NCBI RefSeq assembly: GCF_030681155.1
Contig: NZ_JAUXXE010000049.1
Span: 43,757-107,756 of the forward strand
Direction: 5' to 3'
Length of the DNA: 64,000 nucleotides
DNA from: Phenylobacterium sp.
GTDB lineage: Bacteria > Pseudomonadota > Alphaproteobacteria > Caulobacterales > Caulobacteraceae
Below, piece by piece: positions 22,896 to 32,657 of this stretch. How positions within the stretch are numbered: the first letter of the stretch is position 1; the number at the start of each line of letters is the position of its first letter. The position numbers and the translations under genes were made by a program. The notes beneath the pieces were generated by a model. That model did not search any database and was not told the DNA's origin. It worked only from the letters and a program-made list of their open reading frames with translations.

Positions 22896-24761
22896 GTGGA
22901 GACGACAAGCTTGAGCGCCTGGGACGTCATCATCATCGGGGGTGGGCACGCCGGCTGCGAAGCCGCGGCGGCTTCCGCGCGCTTTGGGGCCAAGACCCTG
23001 CTGCTCACACATAAGGTCGAAACCATCGGCGAGATGAGCTGCAATCCAGCCATCGGCGGCCTCGGCAAGGGGCATCTGGTTCGCGAAATCGACGCCCTGG
23101 ACGGCTTGATGGGCAGGTTAGCCGACGTCGCCGGCATCCAGTTCCGCATGCTGAACCGTTCCAAGGGCGCGGCCGTTCGCGGCCCCCGCTCGCAGATCGA
23201 CCGCAAACTCTATCGTGAAGCGATGCAGGCCGAGCTCGCCGCAACGCCGAACCTCAGCATTCTGGCCGAAGCGGTCGAGGACCTAATCGTCGTGGACGGC
23301 GTGGTTCAGGGCGTGGTCGGCGCCACGGGAAACGAGTACCGAGCGGGCAGGGTGGTCCTGACGACGGGCACATTCCTCAAAGGTATCATTCATCAGGGCG
23401 AGAAGCGCATCCCGGCCGGCCGGGTGGGCGATGCGCCGGCCATCGGCCTTTCGGACCGCCTCTATGCTTCTGGCCTATCGATGGGGCGGCTGAAGACCGG
23501 AACCCCCGCACGTCTGGACGGCTCGACCATCGCCTGGGACGGCCTTGAGATGCAGGCGGCTGACGCCGAGCCGGTCCCGTTCTCGTTCCTGACTGACAAG
23601 ATCACCACGCCGCAGATCGAGTGCGGGGTCACCTACACCAACGCCGCCACGCACCAGATCATCGCCGATCGCCTGACCGAGTCCGCCGTCTATGGCGGCC
23701 GGATCAACGGCCGGGGCCCGCGCTATTGCCCCTCGATCGAGGATAAGGTCGTTCGGTTCGGCGACAAGGACAGCCACCAAATCTTCCTGGAGCCGGAAGG
23801 CCTGGACGACACCACGGTCTATCCAAACGGGATCTCGACCTCGGTCTCTGAGGAAACTCAGGATCTGTTCCTGCGGACAATTCCGGGTCTCGAGAACGTC
23901 CAGGTGAAGCGCTACGGCTACGCCATCGAATACGACTACGTGGATCCCCGCGAGCTCTACCCCACCCTGGAGGTCAAGCGCGTTCCGGGCCTATATCTGG
24001 CCGGGCAGATCAACGGCACCACGGGATATGAGGAGGCGGGCGCTCAAGGCCTCGTCGCCGGCCTGAACGCGGCGCGAGCGGCCTCTGGACTGGAAGCCGC
24101 CGCTTTCGGTCGTGATGAAGCCTATATCGGCGTGCTGATCGATGACCTCGTCACCTGTGGCGTCACCGAGCCCTATCGGATGTTCACCAGCCGGGCCGAG
24201 TTCCGGTTGTCGCTGCGGGCTGACAATGCGGACCAGCGTCTGACCGAGCGCGGTATGGCCTTGGGCGTGGTCGGTGTTTCACGTGAAACAGCGTTCCGTG
24301 CAAAGTCTGACTTGCTCGCCCAGGCCCGCGCTCGCGCCGCCGCCCTGACCCTGACGCCCGCCGTCGCCCAGAAGGCGGGGCTCCCGGTGAAGGCCGATGG
24401 CGTTGTCCGCGACCTCACGCAGCTCCTGGCCTATCCGACCATCGGGTTCGATGACCTCTCGGCCCTATGGCCCGAGCTGGCCGAGTGGGCGCCGGAGATC
24501 CGCGAGCAGATCGAGATCGACGCGTCCTATGCCGGCTATCTGGACCGCCAGGCCGCCGACGCAGCCGCCTTCCGCCGCGATGAAAACCTGCGGCTACCGG
24601 CCGATCTCGACTATGCCGGGGTGGGGGGGCTCTCCAACGAGGTCCGCGAAAAGCTAATCACCGTTCGCCCGCTGACCCTCGGCCAAGCCGCCCGCATCGA
24701 GGGCGTGACCCCGGGCGCCTTGACCGCTCTGCTCGCCCACGTTCGTCGCCACGCCGCCTGA
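22896..24761 (+). CDS. mnmG: tRNA uridine-5-carboxymethylaminomethyl modification enzyme MnmG (GidA)
   Basis: MnmG is the FAD-dependent partner of MnmE in tRNA wobble-uridine modification. The 621-residue product has the FAD loop [43 protein letters not shown], the gidA signature [15 protein letters not shown], and [30 protein letters not shown]. The GTG start at 22896 is preferred; a TTG 15 bases on is possible. A perfect parS lies inside codons near residue 462, so coding and centromere functions overlap here. The rsmG start follows after 10 bp. Confidence 0.97.
   Translation: METTSLSAWDVIIIGGGHAGCEAAAASARFGAKTLLLTHKVETIGEMSCNPAIGGLGKGHLVREIDALDGLMGRLADVAGIQFRMLNRSKGAAVRGPRSQIDRKLYREAMQAELAATPNLSILAEAVEDLIVVDGVVQGVVGATGNEYRAGRVVLTTGTFLKGIIHQGEKRIPAGRVGDAPAIGLSDRLYASGLSMGRLKTGTPARLDGSTIAWDGLEMQAADAEPVPFSFLTDKITTPQIECGVTYTNAATHQIIADRLTESAVYGGRINGRGPRYCPSIEDKVVRFGDKDSHQIFLEPEGLDDTTVYPNGISTSVSEETQDLFLRTIPGLENVQVKRYGYAIEYDYVDPRELYPTLEVKRVPGLYLAGQINGTTGYEEAGAQGLVAGLNAARAASGLEAAAFGRDEAYIGVLIDDLVTCGVTEPYRMFTSRAEFRLSLRADNADQRLTERGMALGVVGVSRETAFRAKSDLLAQARARAAALTLTPAVAQKAGLPVKADGVVRDLTQLLAYPTIGFDDLSALWPELAEWAPEIREQIEIDASYAGYLDRQAADAAAFRRDENLRLPADLDYAGVGGLSNEVREKLITVRPLTLGQAARIEGVTPGALTALLAHVRRHAA
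24275..24290. promoter_or_regulatory. parS: Perfect parS centromere site inside mnmG
   Basis: TGTTTCACGTGAAACA is identical to consensus and encodes part of MnmG (VSRET). It is 1.5 kb from the intergenic parS and 1.1 kb before parA. Confidence 0.92.
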
Positions 24762-24771
24762 GCCCCAGCCA

Positions 24772-25440
24772 TTGCCTGAGTTCCCGCCTGTGTCAGAAGT
24801 TGCAGACCCCGTTCTGGTGGCCGACGCCGCCGCCTTCGCTGCGATCACGGGGGCCGGGCCGGAAGCCATCGCCGATCTGGAGCGCTACCGGTCATACCTG
24901 ATCGAGTGGAACGCCAAGATGAACCTCGTGGGGCCGGCGACGCTCGACGTTTTCTGGTCGCGACACGCCTGGGATTCAGCTCAAATCCTGCCGTTAGCCC
25001 CGGACGCTCTCACCTGGGCCGATCTCGGAACCGGCGCAGGATTGCCTGGCATCGTGTTGGCGATCCTCGCGAAAGACCGCCCCGGCTTCCACGTCCACCT
25101 TGTCGATAGTCTGACGAAACGCTGCCGGTTCCTGACCGAGGTGGTCGATGGGCTGAAGCTTCCGGCGACAGTTCATAATTCTCGTGCGGAAGATTTGTCC
25201 CTGACTGTGGATATCGTCACTGCCCGGGCTTGCGCGCCCCTCACGCGACTGATGGGGTATGCCCAGCCCTACTTGAAGCGTGGAGCGACCGCGCTCTTCC
25301 TTAAGGGACAAGATGTAGCGTCCGAACTTGAGGACGCCGCTAGCAATTGGGACTTCGACGCCGCCGTGCTACCCAGCTTGAGCGACTCCAGAGGCAAGAT
25401 TGTGCGTGTAAGGAGGCTCGGCCGTGGCCGCAAACCGTAA
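24772..25440 (+). CDS. rsmG: 16S rRNA (guanine527-N7)-methyltransferase RsmG (GidB)
   Basis: RsmG methylates G527 of 16S rRNA using SAM; loss gives low-level streptomycin resistance. The 222-residue product shows LERYRSYLIEWNAKMNLVGP, the SAM loop WADLGTGAGLPGIVLAILAKD, VHLVDSLTKRCRFLTEVV and VTARACAPLTRLMGYAQPYLKRGATALFLKGQ. A TTG start is listed; a GTG at 24790 would shorten it by 6 residues. It overlaps parA by 17 bases, so translation is coupled into the segregation genes. Confidence 0.94.
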   Translation: MPEFPPVSEVADPVLVADAAAFAAITGAGPEAIADLERYRSYLIEWNAKMNLVGPATLDVFWSRHAWDSAQILPLAPDALTWADLGTGAGLPGIVLAILAKDRPGFHVHLVDSLTKRCRFLTEVVDGLKLPATVHNSRAEDLSLTVDIVTARACAPLTRLMGYAQPYLKRGATALFLKGQDVASELEDAASNWDFDAAVLPSLSDSRGKIVRVRRLGRGRKP

Positions 25441-26233
25441 GCTACGTGTCTTGGTCGTCGCCAACCAGAAGGGCGGCGTCGGCAAGACCACCACGGCCAT
25501 CAATCTGGGCACCGCGCTCGCCGCTGTTGGTGAGAAGGTGCTGCTGATCGATTCCGATCCCCAGGGCAACGCCTCGACTGGCCTTGGCATCGGCCGCGCC
25601 CTGCGCAAGGTCACCCTGTACGACGTTTTGATGGGCGAGCAGCCGATGACCTCGGCGGTCGTCAAGACCGCCCTGCCGGGCCTCGACCTAATCGCCGCCG
25701 ACCCGGATCTGTCGGGCGTTGAGTTGGAGCTGGGCCAGCAGGCGCGACGCTCCTTCAAGCTGCGCGACGCCCTTGAGCCAATCCGCGCGGCCGGCGAGTA
25801 CACCTACGTCCTGATCGATTGCCCGCCGTCGCTGAACCTGCTGACGGTCAACGCCATGGCCGCCGCCGACGCGGTGCTTGTGCCCCTGCAGTGCGAGTTC
25901 TTCGCCCTGGAAGGCCTGACCCAGCTGATGCGGACCGTGGACCTGGTGCGCGGCAGCCTCAATCCAGGCCTTGAGATCCAGGGCATCGTTCTGACCATGT
26001 ACGACCGGCGCAACAGCTTGTCGGAGCAGGTGGCCCGGGACGTCCGCGGCCACTTCGGCGACATCGTCTACAGCACCGTCATTCCGCGCAATGTGCGGGT
26101 GTCAGAGGCGCCGTCCTACGGCAAGCCGGTTCTAGTTTACGATCTGAAATGCACGGGCTCCCAAGCCTATCTGAAGCTCGCTCGGGAGGTCGTGCTGAGA
26201 GAGCGCGACCGCCGCGCCAAGGCCGCGGCCTAA
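25424..26233 (+). CDS. parA: Chromosome partitioning ATPase ParA
   Basis: ParA is a nucleoid-bound ATPase whose gradient pulls ParB-parS complexes. The 269-residue product has the deviant Walker A VANQKGGVGKTTTAINLGTAL, DSDPQGNASTGLG (A' motif), the YVLIDCPPSLNLLTVNAMAAADAV Walker B region and a C-terminus rich in basic residues (LRERDRRAKAAA) for DNA contact. The GTG start lies inside the 3' end of rsmG; parB follows after 6 bp. In Caulobacter ParA directs polar segregation of the origin region. Confidence 0.97.
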   Translation: MAANRKLRVLVVANQKGGVGKTTTAINLGTALAAVGEKVLLIDSDPQGNASTGLGIGRALRKVTLYDVLMGEQPMTSAVVKTALPGLDLIAADPDLSGVELELGQQARRSFKLRDALEPIRAAGEYTYVLIDCPPSLNLLTVNAMAAADAVLVPLQCEFFALEGLTQLMRTVDLVRGSLNPGLEIQGIVLTMYDRRNSLSEQVARDVRGHFGDIVYSTVIPRNVRVSEAPSYGKPVLVYDLKCTGSQAYLKLAREVVLRERDRRAKAAA

Positions 26234-26239
26234 GGAAAC

Positions 26240-27127
26240 ATGATGGTTGAGAAGCGGGGTTTGGGCCGGGGTATGGCCGCTCTGTTGGGCGACGCCGACG
26301 AGGCCAAGGTCGTCGCCGGGGCGTCCGCGAGTGAGATCTCTGGCGTTCGTGAGATCCCGATCGAGCTGATCCACCGGAACGCCGACCAGCCCCGCTGGGT
26401 GTTCTCCGAGACCGAGGTCGATGAACTGGCCGCGTCGATCCGCGAGAAGGGTATCCTGCAGCCGATCCTGGTGCGGCCCGCGCCGGGGCTCCCGGGCGAG
26501 TGGGAGATCGTCGCTGGTGAACGCCGCTGGCGGGCCAGCCAGAAGGCGGGCCTGCGGGTCATGCCGGTGCTGGTCCGCGAGCTGGACGATGTCCAGGTGC
26601 TGGAAATCGCCGTCATCGAGAATGTTCAGCGCGCCAATCTCAACCCCATCGAAGAGGCCAGCGCCTACCAGCAGCTGATCGAGAAGTTCCGCCGCACCCA
26701 GGAAGAGGTGGCCGACAGCGTCGGCAAGAGCCGCAGCCACGTGGCCAACACCCTGCGCCTGATGAACCTGCCCGAGGCGGTTCGCCAGCATGTGCTTGAG
26801 GGCCGGCTCTCGGCCGGTCACGCCCGCGCCATCCTCACCGCCGACGATCCAGCCGCCCTGGCCGAGATCATCATCGCCAAAGGCTTGTCGGTCCGCGACG
26901 CCGAGAACCTCGCTCGCAACACGCCGTCGGCCGCTCGGCCCCAGTCCGCCGCCAAGCGAAAGCCGGTGAAGGACACCGACACCCAGGCGCTGGAGGCCGA
27001 CCTCTCGGACGTGCTCGGTCTCGATGTCGAAGTGGTCGATCGCGGCGGCGTCGGTGAGCTGAAGATCAAATATGCGACGCTCGAACAGCTCGACGAGCTG
27101 TGCCGCAAACTGACCGCGCGAGGCTGA
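26240..27127 (+). CDS. parB: Chromosome partitioning protein ParB (CTPase clamp)
   Basis: ParB loads at parS and spreads as a CTP-dependent sliding clamp. The 295-residue product has a basic N-terminal KRGLGRGMAALLGD (ParA-stimulating), the CTP-binding domain with WEIVAGERRWRASQKAGL and ENVQRANLNPIEEASAYQQL, and a helix-turn-helix QEEVADSVGKSRSHVANTLRLM. A variable linker (PSAARPQSAAKRKPVKD) and the C-terminal dimer domain ending LEQLDELCRKLTARG follow. It forms one operon with rsmG-parA. A structured intergenic region follows. Confidence 0.97.
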   Translation: MMVEKRGLGRGMAALLGDADEAKVVAGASASEISGVREIPIELIHRNADQPRWVFSETEVDELAASIREKGILQPILVRPAPGLPGEWEIVAGERRWRASQKAGLRVMPVLVRELDDVQVLEIAVIENVQRANLNPIEEASAYQQLIEKFRRTQEEVADSVGKSRSHVANTLRLMNLPEAVRQHVLEGRLSAGHARAILTADDPAALAEIIIAKGLSVRDAENLARNTPSAARPQSAAKRKPVKDTDTQALEADLSDVLGLDVEVVDRGGVGELKIKYATLEQLDELCRKLTARG

Positions 27128-27133
27128 TATCTA

Positions 27134-27240
27134 AGTCCTTGATTTATAAGGACTGAAAATCAAAATCCGGCTTCTGACGAAACAAACATACAGAGATACG
27201 ACACCGTATATCTCTGAGCTGCTGAGAGCCGATTTTGAGA
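27134..27240. terminator. AT-rich structured region between convergent parB and holA
   Basis: Three stems are seen. AGTCCTT/AAGGACT occupies 27134-27154. An outer 11-bp pair CAAAATCcGGCT (27161-27172) with AGCCGATTTTG (27227-27237) encloses CAGAGATA/TATCTCTG (27191-27216). The stretch is AT-rich compared with its surroundings. It lies where two operons converge and likely terminates both, although there is no classic T-run after the first stem. A structured RNA is an alternative reading. Confidence 0.5.
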
Positions 27241-27248
27241 AGGCCGTT

Positions 27249-28298
27249 TTAGAGGCCCAGGCGCCTGGCGCGGCCGGCGATGGTCAGGGCCAGCCGCTCG
27301 GCGATCAGGCTGTCGGGCGAGCCGGCAGTCTTGCAGGCCTTGTCGGCGGCGAGCACTTCAGGCTGCAGTTTGTCGAGGTCGTCCAGTGACCAGCTCCGCG
27401 CTTGCCGCAGAAACTCGCGCTCCTGTTTCCAAAACACCCCGGAGGCCTTGGCGGCTTCCTGCAGGCCAGCGCCGTTCTTGGCCAGAGTCAGGGTTCGGCG
27501 CAGTTTGGCCAGATACATGCTGATCGCTCGGACGGCGGCGGGCCCGGCCTCGCCCTCGGCGGCGGCGCGGCGCAGCGCAGCCTGGGCGTCGGCGAGCTTG
27601 CCGCTGAAGGCGTCGGCCGCCGCGTCGAACAGCGAGGCTTCCGGCTCGACGCCAAGGAAGTCGTCCAGGTCCTTGGCCGCGGCGGTGCGGCCGCTCCCAG
27701 GCTCGAGATAGAGCGCCAGTCGCTCGATCTCCTGGCGGGCGACGCCGCGCTCCTTGGGCAGGCGTCCGACGAATAGCTGCAGAGCCTGGGCGTCGAGGCC
27801 GACGCTATCCTTGGCCAACAGTTCGCGCACCAGACGGGCCACGTCGCCCGGCTCGTCCTCGTAGCAGGGGATGGCCGCCGCCTCTGGCGCCTTCTCGGCG
27901 GCCTTGCGGATGGCGGAGTCGCGGCCAAGATTGCCGGCCTCGATGATGAAGAAGGCGTCGGGATTGAGCTTGCCGCTGGCGTGGGCGACCAGGGTCTCGG
28001 CCACCTGCTTGTCCAGGCTGGCCTTCTCGGTCGCGAAGCGCAGACGCACTAGTCGGCGGCCGCCCATCAGTGACTGAGCCGCCAGCTCGCCTTCGAGCCG
28101 CGCCCCGTCGCCATCCAGGTCGCCATCGGTCAGCAGGGCGACATCGAAGGGGTCGTCGAGATTGGGGACGATCTTGGAGGCGAGCTGCGCGCCTCGATCC
28201 TTCACGACCCCGGTGTCGCGGCCATAGATAAGCACAACGCGAACACCTTCCGGCTTGGCCAGAAAGCGTTCGATGTCCGGCCGTTTGGCGAGGATCAC
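27249..28298 (-). CDS. holA: DNA polymerase III delta subunit
   Basis: Delta opens the sliding clamp within the clamp loader. The 349-residue product has VVLIYGRDTGVVKDRGAQLASKIV near residue 20, the GRRLVRLRFATEKA and AFFIIEAGNLGRDSAIRKAAEKAPEAAAIPCYEDE segments, and the HolA C-terminal pattern KQEREFLRQARSW. Length fits bacterial HolA. It is last in the leuS-lptE-holA unit (13-bp gap to lptE), an arrangement widespread in proteobacteria. Confidence 0.93.
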   Translation of the reverse strand: MILAKRPDIERFLAKPEGVRVVLIYGRDTGVVKDRGAQLASKIVPNLDDPFDVALLTDGDLDGDGARLEGELAAQSLMGGRRLVRLRFATEKASLDKQVAETLVAHASGKLNPDAFFIIEAGNLGRDSAIRKAAEKAPEAAAIPCYEDEPGDVARLVRELLAKDSVGLDAQALQLFVGRLPKERGVARQEIERLALYLEPGSGRTAAAKDLDDFLGVEPEASLFDAAADAFSGKLADAQAALRRAAAEGEAGPAAVRAISMYLAKLRRTLTLAKNGAGLQEAAKASGVFWKQEREFLRQARSWSLDDLDKLQPEVLAADKACKTAGSPDSLIAERLALTIAGRARRLGL

Positions 28299-28311
28299 GG
28301 CCTTGAAATTC

Positions 28312-28809
28312 CTAGGATTTCCCGCTGGTCGCCAGCCAGGCGGCTAGCTCGAGCTGGATCTTCCTGGCCGCCTCGGCGGCGGCGCGGTCTTGGGCGTCCT
28401 GCTGGGCCGAGATCGAGGCGTAGGGTTGGTCGGCGCTGTCATAGGTGACCTCGACGCGGGTCGTGCCGACCTTGACCGGCGTGCCCGAGGGCAGGGCGGT
28501 GACCGTGTAATTCGCGGTCAGGACGTACTCGTAGCGGGTGGCGACGTTGTCGACCCGCACGCCGCGCGGGTAGCGGGTTTCCGAGAGCACCAACTCCATC
28601 TTGTAGCGGGGCGTCACGCCCTTGTTGCGGGCAAGGGCGTCGTCGAGGTGCTCGCGGATCAACTGCCCGGTGCGGCCGGGCGGAGTCACGACCTGCACGG
28701 CCGTCAGCTGCGTCGAGACGCCGGGCGTCGCATAGAGCGGCGTGAACCCACAGGCTGACAGGCCGAGGGCCGTGGCCGCCAGGGCGGCGGAGATGATGAC
28801 GCGGTTCAT
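28312..28809 (-). CDS. lptE: LPS assembly lipoprotein LptE
   Basis: LptE is the outer-membrane lipoprotein plug of the LptD lipopolysaccharide translocon. The 165-residue product has a lipobox signal peptide (AALAATALGLSAC, Cys20) followed by GFTPLYATPGVSTQLTAVQVV, the usual GF-PLY start of LptE, and ends with a helical QDRAAAEAARKIQLELAAWLATSGK. It sits between leuS and holA with gaps of 7 and 13 bp, the standard position of lptE. Sequence conservation is low, but context makes it secure. Confidence 0.9.
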   Translation of the reverse strand: MNRVIISAALAATALGLSACGFTPLYATPGVSTQLTAVQVVTPPGRTGQLIREHLDDALARNKGVTPRYKMELVLSETRYPRGVRVDNVATRYEYVLTANYTVTALPSGTPVKVGTTRVEVTYDSADQPYASISAQQDAQDRAAAEAARKIQLELAAWLATSGKS

Positions 28810-28816
28810 TGTCTGC

Positions 28817-31399
28817 TCACCCAGCCACGATGTTGACGATCCGATCCTTCACCACGATCACCTTCTTGATCGAGAGACCTTCCAGGCGCCGGGCGATTTC
28901 CGGATCGTTCAGCACCAGCTTCTCAACATCGGCTGGTTCCGCGCCGGCGGCGACAGAAATCTCGCCGCGCCGCTTGCCGTTGACCTGAACCGGCAGAATC
29001 CGGACCGCGTCCTGGGTCAGGGCAGGATCGAATTCCGGCCAGGGCGCGGACACCACCATCCCTTCCCCGCCGATGCGGGCCCAAGCCTCTTCGGCCAGGT
29101 GGGGCGTGAAGGGCGAGATCAGCCGAGCGAAGGCCGACAGCGCTTCATGGCGTGCGCCCAGCACCGCAGGGGTCGCACCCTCGGCGGGGAATTCCTTGAG
29201 TTTATTCAGGAATTCGTACATCCGCGCGATGCCGGAATTGAAGCGGAAGCTCTCGACCGCCTCGGTCAGGCCCTTGATCGTGCGGTGTGTGAAGGCCCGC
29301 AGCTCGTCGGCCTTGGGATCGGCGACAGGGGCGGGGGCCGGGCCGGCCGGCTGGCTGTCAAACTCGTTCCAGACCCGATTGACGAAGCGCCAGGCGCCCT
29401 CGACGCCGGACGCCGACCATTGGGTGTCGCGCTCCGGTGGGCTGTCGGACAGCACGAACAGGCGCGCGGCGTCGACGCCATAGACGTCGAAGATTTCGTC
29501 CGGCGTGACGGTGTTCTTCTTCGACTTCGACATCTTCTCGACGTCGCCGATCACGATCGGCTCGCCGGTTTCGGCGATCTTGGCGCGGCGGGAGCCGGCT
29601 TCGGTTTCGAACTCGACGGCGCGCGGCTCGACCCATTCGCCGTTCTGGCGGCGATAGGTTTCGTGGGTCACCATGCCCTGGGTGAACAGGCCGGCGAAGG
29701 GTTCGCGCACCGACAGCATGCCCTCATCGGCCAGCGCTTTGGTCACGAAGCGGGCGTAGAGCAGGTGCAGGACCGCGTGCTCGATGCCGCCCACATACTG
29801 GTCGACCGGCATCCAATAGTCGGCGGCGGCCTTGTCGATCGGTGCGGCGCTTTCGGTGTCGGTGAAGCGGGCGAAGTACCAGGAGCTGTCCACGAAGGTG
29901 TCCAGCGTGTCAGTTTCGCGCGTCGCTGCGCCGCCGCAGTCAGGGCAGGTGGTGTCCTTCCAGGTCGGGTGCCGCGCCAAAGCGTTGCCCGGCTTGGAGA
30001 AGTCCATGTCGTCGGGCAGGACGATCGGCAGTTGGTCCTTTGGAACCGGGATCACGCCGCACTTGGCGCAATGGACCACCGGGATCGGGCAGCCCCAGCC
30101 GCGCTGGCGGGCCACGCCCCAGTCGCGCAGGCGGAAGACGGTCGCGCCCTTGCCTTGGCCTTGTTCCTCGATGCGGGCGATCGCCGCGGCCTTGGCCGCC
30201 TCGACGTCCAGCCCGTTCAGGAAGTCGGAATTGAAGGCTACGCCGGGACCGGTGTACGCCTCGCCGCCCACCTGGAAGCTGGCAGGATCTTCACCGGGCG
30301 GCAGGACCACGGCCTTAACGGGCAGGTCGTATTTGCGGGCGAAGTCCAGGTCGCGCTGGTCGTGCGCCGGGCAGCCGAAGACCGCGCCTGTGCCGTAGTC
30401 CAACAGGATGAAGTTCGCGATCCAGACCGGCAGACGCCAACTGGGGTCGAACGGGTGAGCCACGGTCAGGCCGGTGTCGAAGCCGATCTTCTCGGCGGTC
30501 TCGATCTCGGCTTCTGACGCGCCGCCCTTGCGGCACTCGGCGATGAAGGCCGCGACCTTGGGATCGGCGGCCAGTTGCTCGGCCAGAGGGTGCTCAGGCG
30601 CGATGCCTACGAAACTTGCGCCGTACAGGGTGTCGGGACGGGTGGTGTAGACCTCCAGTCCGCTCTCAAAGCCCTTGGGAGCTTCCGAGGCCCAGCCGAA
30701 GGAGAACTTCAGGCCCTTGGAGCGCCCGATCCAGTTCTCTTGCATCAGCCGCACCTTGTCGGGCCAGCGATCCAGGGTCTTGAGGCTATCGGTCAGTTCG
30801 CCGGCATAGTCGGTGATGCGCAGGAACCACTGGTTCAGCTTGCGCTTCTCGACCGGGGCGCCCGAGCGCCAGCCGCGACCATCGACCACTTGTTCGTTGG
30901 CCAGGACGGTCTGATCGATGGGGTCCCAGTTGACGATGCTTTCCTTGCGGTAGACCAGGCCGCGCTTCCACAAGTCCAGGAACCAGTCCTGCTGCTTGCC
31001 GTAATAGGCCGGGTCACAGGTGGCGAATTCGCGCGACCAGTCGATCGACAGGCCCAGCTCTTTCAGCTCGGCCCGCATCTTGGCGATGTTTTCGTAGGTC
31101 CAGCCGCGCGGATCGACGCCGCGCTCCATCGCCGCGTTCTCGGCGGGCAGGCCAAAGGCGTCCCAACCCATCGGGTGCAGGACGTTGAAGCCGCGGGCGC
31201 GCTTGTAGCGGGCCACGACGTCGCCGAGCGAGTAGTTGCGCACATGGCCCATGTGCAGACGCCCCGACGGATAGGGGAACATCTCCAACGCATAGTACTT
31301 CGGAACGCCCGGCGTCGGCGGGCCGGCGCGGAACACCTCGGTGTCCGCCCAGGCCTTGCGCCACTTGGGTTCAGTTTCTTTCGGATTGTAGCGGGCCAT
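28817..31399 (-). CDS. leuS: Leucyl-tRNA synthetase
   Basis: LeuRS charges tRNA-Leu. The 860-residue class Ia enzyme has the HIGH-type motif [21 protein letters not shown] near residue 45, the CP1 editing domain ([22 protein letters not shown]), the zinc-like domain with [10 protein letters not shown] and CPDCGG, a leucine-specific domain and the KMSKS motif [15 protein letters not shown]. The C-terminal anticodon domain ends [14 protein letters not shown]. It heads the leuS-lptE-holA unit, with the DUF3576 gene just upstream. Confidence 0.98.
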   Translation of the reverse strand: MARYNPKETEPKWRKAWADTEVFRAGPPTPGVPKYYALEMFPYPSGRLHMGHVRNYSLGDVVARYKRARGFNVLHPMGWDAFGLPAENAAMERGVDPRGWTYENIAKMRAELKELGLSIDWSREFATCDPAYYGKQQDWFLDLWKRGLVYRKESIVNWDPIDQTVLANEQVVDGRGWRSGAPVEKRKLNQWFLRITDYAGELTDSLKTLDRWPDKVRLMQENWIGRSKGLKFSFGWASEAPKGFESGLEVYTTRPDTLYGASFVGIAPEHPLAEQLAADPKVAAFIAECRKGGASEAEIETAEKIGFDTGLTVAHPFDPSWRLPVWIANFILLDYGTGAVFGCPAHDQRDLDFARKYDLPVKAVVLPPGEDPASFQVGGEAYTGPGVAFNSDFLNGLDVEAAKAAAIARIEEQGQGKGATVFRLRDWGVARQRGWGCPIPVVHCAKCGVIPVPKDQLPIVLPDDMDFSKPGNALARHPTWKDTTCPDCGGAATRETDTLDTFVDSSWYFARFTDTESAAPIDKAAADYWMPVDQYVGGIEHAVLHLLYARFVTKALADEGMLSVREPFAGLFTQGMVTHETYRRQNGEWVEPRAVEFETEAGSRRAKIAETGEPIVIGDVEKMSKSKKNTVTPDEIFDVYGVDAARLFVLSDSPPERDTQWSASGVEGAWRFVNRVWNEFDSQPAGPAPAPVADPKADELRAFTHRTIKGLTEAVESFRFNSGIARMYEFLNKLKEFPAEGATPAVLGARHEALSAFARLISPFTPHLAEEAWARIGGEGMVVSAPWPEFDPALTQDAVRILPVQVNGKRRGEISVAAGAEPADVEKLVLNDPEIARRLEGLSIKKVIVVKDRIVNIVAG

Positions 31400-31507
31400 G
31401 AGGCGTTCTTCGAACTTCAGTTAGGTGTCGGTCAGCGCCGACGTTGCGCTGACCCCAGGGGGAGAGCGCATCCTGACTGGAGTCCCCGAATGCGCCCCTT
31501 TGAGGCC

Positions 31508-32017
31508 TTAGCCGATGTTGGACAGGCGAAGCTGCCGAGCCTTGGTAAGGATCGCGTTTTCCAGGTCGGTCTCGGTCTGACCGGCCGAGGCCGCGTCGGT
31601 CCAATTGCCCTGGGCGTCCTTGACCTGTTTGAAGACGGCCACGTTCAGGCCATCAGCGCGCAGGCGCGAATCCAAGATGTAGACGGTTGCCTTGAACCGC
31701 TCGTTCGGTTGGTCGGGGTTCACGAACCAGTCGGTGATGATCACGCCGCCATAGGGGTCGGCCGAGGCCAGCGGCATGAAGGACAAGGTGTCCAGCGTCG
31801 CACGCCACAGATAGCCGTTCACGCCGATCGCCGGCTGCCCAGCGTTGGTAGAGCTGCTCTTCTTGCCGCCGCCAAACAGGCTGAAGCCGCCACCAGACTC
31901 TTGGGTCTGGAAGGTTCGAGCGCTACCGCCGCTCGAGCAGGCCGCCAGCGCCGCGAGGCTTAGCACCAGCACTCCGGTCGTCACGCCACGCTTAATCTCA
32001 CCGCGCACAAACGGCAT
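31508..32017 (-). CDS. DUF3576 domain-containing lipoprotein
   Basis: The start at 32017 (MPFVRGEIKRGV) gives a 169-residue product with a lipoprotein signal peptide (LSLAALAACSS). A glycine/serine linker and then the DUF3576 domain follow: PAIGVNGYLWRATLDTLSFMPLASADPYGGVIITDW, ERFKATVYILDSRLRADGL and a C-terminal DLENAILTKARQLRL helix. It is predicted to sit at the outer membrane or periplasmic face. Alphaproteobacterial DUF3576 genes commonly precede leuS, as here. Function unknown. Confidence 0.85.
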   Translation of the reverse strand: MPFVRGEIKRGVTTGVLVLSLAALAACSSGGSARTFQTQESGGGFSLFGGGKKSSSTNAGQPAIGVNGYLWRATLDTLSFMPLASADPYGGVIITDWFVNPDQPNERFKATVYILDSRLRADGLNVAVFKQVKDAQGNWTDAASAGQTETDLENAILTKARQLRLSNIG

Positions 32018-32273
32018 ATATCGGCTCCTAGTCGTTATCCCGCGTCGGTCCGCGCCGCGGCGCAGCCCCCCGCAGCCGCGCCCTCTATAACAATGCCTGT
32101 GCAAGCGCCAAACAGGAATCGCGTGTCCCAGCCGCCACAGGCGCCGACCATATGTCGGTCATGGCCACGCTGGGCGTCTGGAGTCGGTTGACCTGGGGGC
32201 CGAGCGGACTTTAATCGGCGCAACGGTCGCGCCTCAACTGGCGTACCGGGGCTAAGGGGCCATATAGGTGGTT

Positions 32274-32657
32274 ATGTCCAAGCAGTTGGTCATTTCGTTG
32301 ATCGGCGCGGCGCTCCTCGTGAGCGGCGCTTCGACGGCGCATGCCCAGACCGCGAAGAAGACCACCGACTTCACCGTGCGTAGCGAATCCTCGACGATGA
32401 CATCCTCGCAAGGGACGAAGTCGTTGAAGTGGGGCGCTGGCAAGGGGCGCTGGGGGGTTTCGCTCAACCTGGATCAACGGGGCGAGCGCGACACGCAACT
32501 GAACGACGTCCAGGCTGGGGCCTATTTCCGCGTCACGCCAAGCCTCCGGGTCGGCGGCGCGGTGGCGCTGGGCGAGAAAGAGGCTCCGGCCTACAAGAAG
32601 ACTGAACCGCAGGACTCCGCTCCGCGCGTTCGTCTCGAGACCGCCTTCAAATTCTAA
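32274..32657 (+). CDS. ntrZ: NtrZ-family periplasmic regulatory protein (probable)
   Basis: The 127-residue product has a signal peptide (LVISLIGAALLVSGASTAHA) and a mature region KKTTDFTVRSESSTMTSSQG, KSLKWGAGKGRWGVSLNL, then strand-like DVQAGAYFRVTPSLRVGGAVALG and a terminal RVRLETAFKF that looks like a beta-barrel end. The FTVRxESSTMTSSQGxKxLKWG pattern recalls Caulobacter NtrZ, a periplasmic protein that restrains the NtrY histidine kinase. It overlaps the convergent ThiE-like gene by 11 bases. The assignment is by memory of the family and deserves a search. Confidence 0.6.
   Translation: MSKQLVISLIGAALLVSGASTAHAQTAKKTTDFTVRSESSTMTSSQGTKSLKWGAGKGRWGVSLNLDQRGERDTQLNDVQAGAYFRVTPSLRVGGAVALGEKEAPAYKKTEPQDSAPRVRLETAFKF

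Noticed and set aside
28742..30517. Long plus-strand ORF opposite leuS (591 codons)
   Set aside because: It is a shadow frame; leuS on the minus strand has all class I synthetase motifs in order, while this frame has no domain pattern and is Gly/Arg/Asp-rich.
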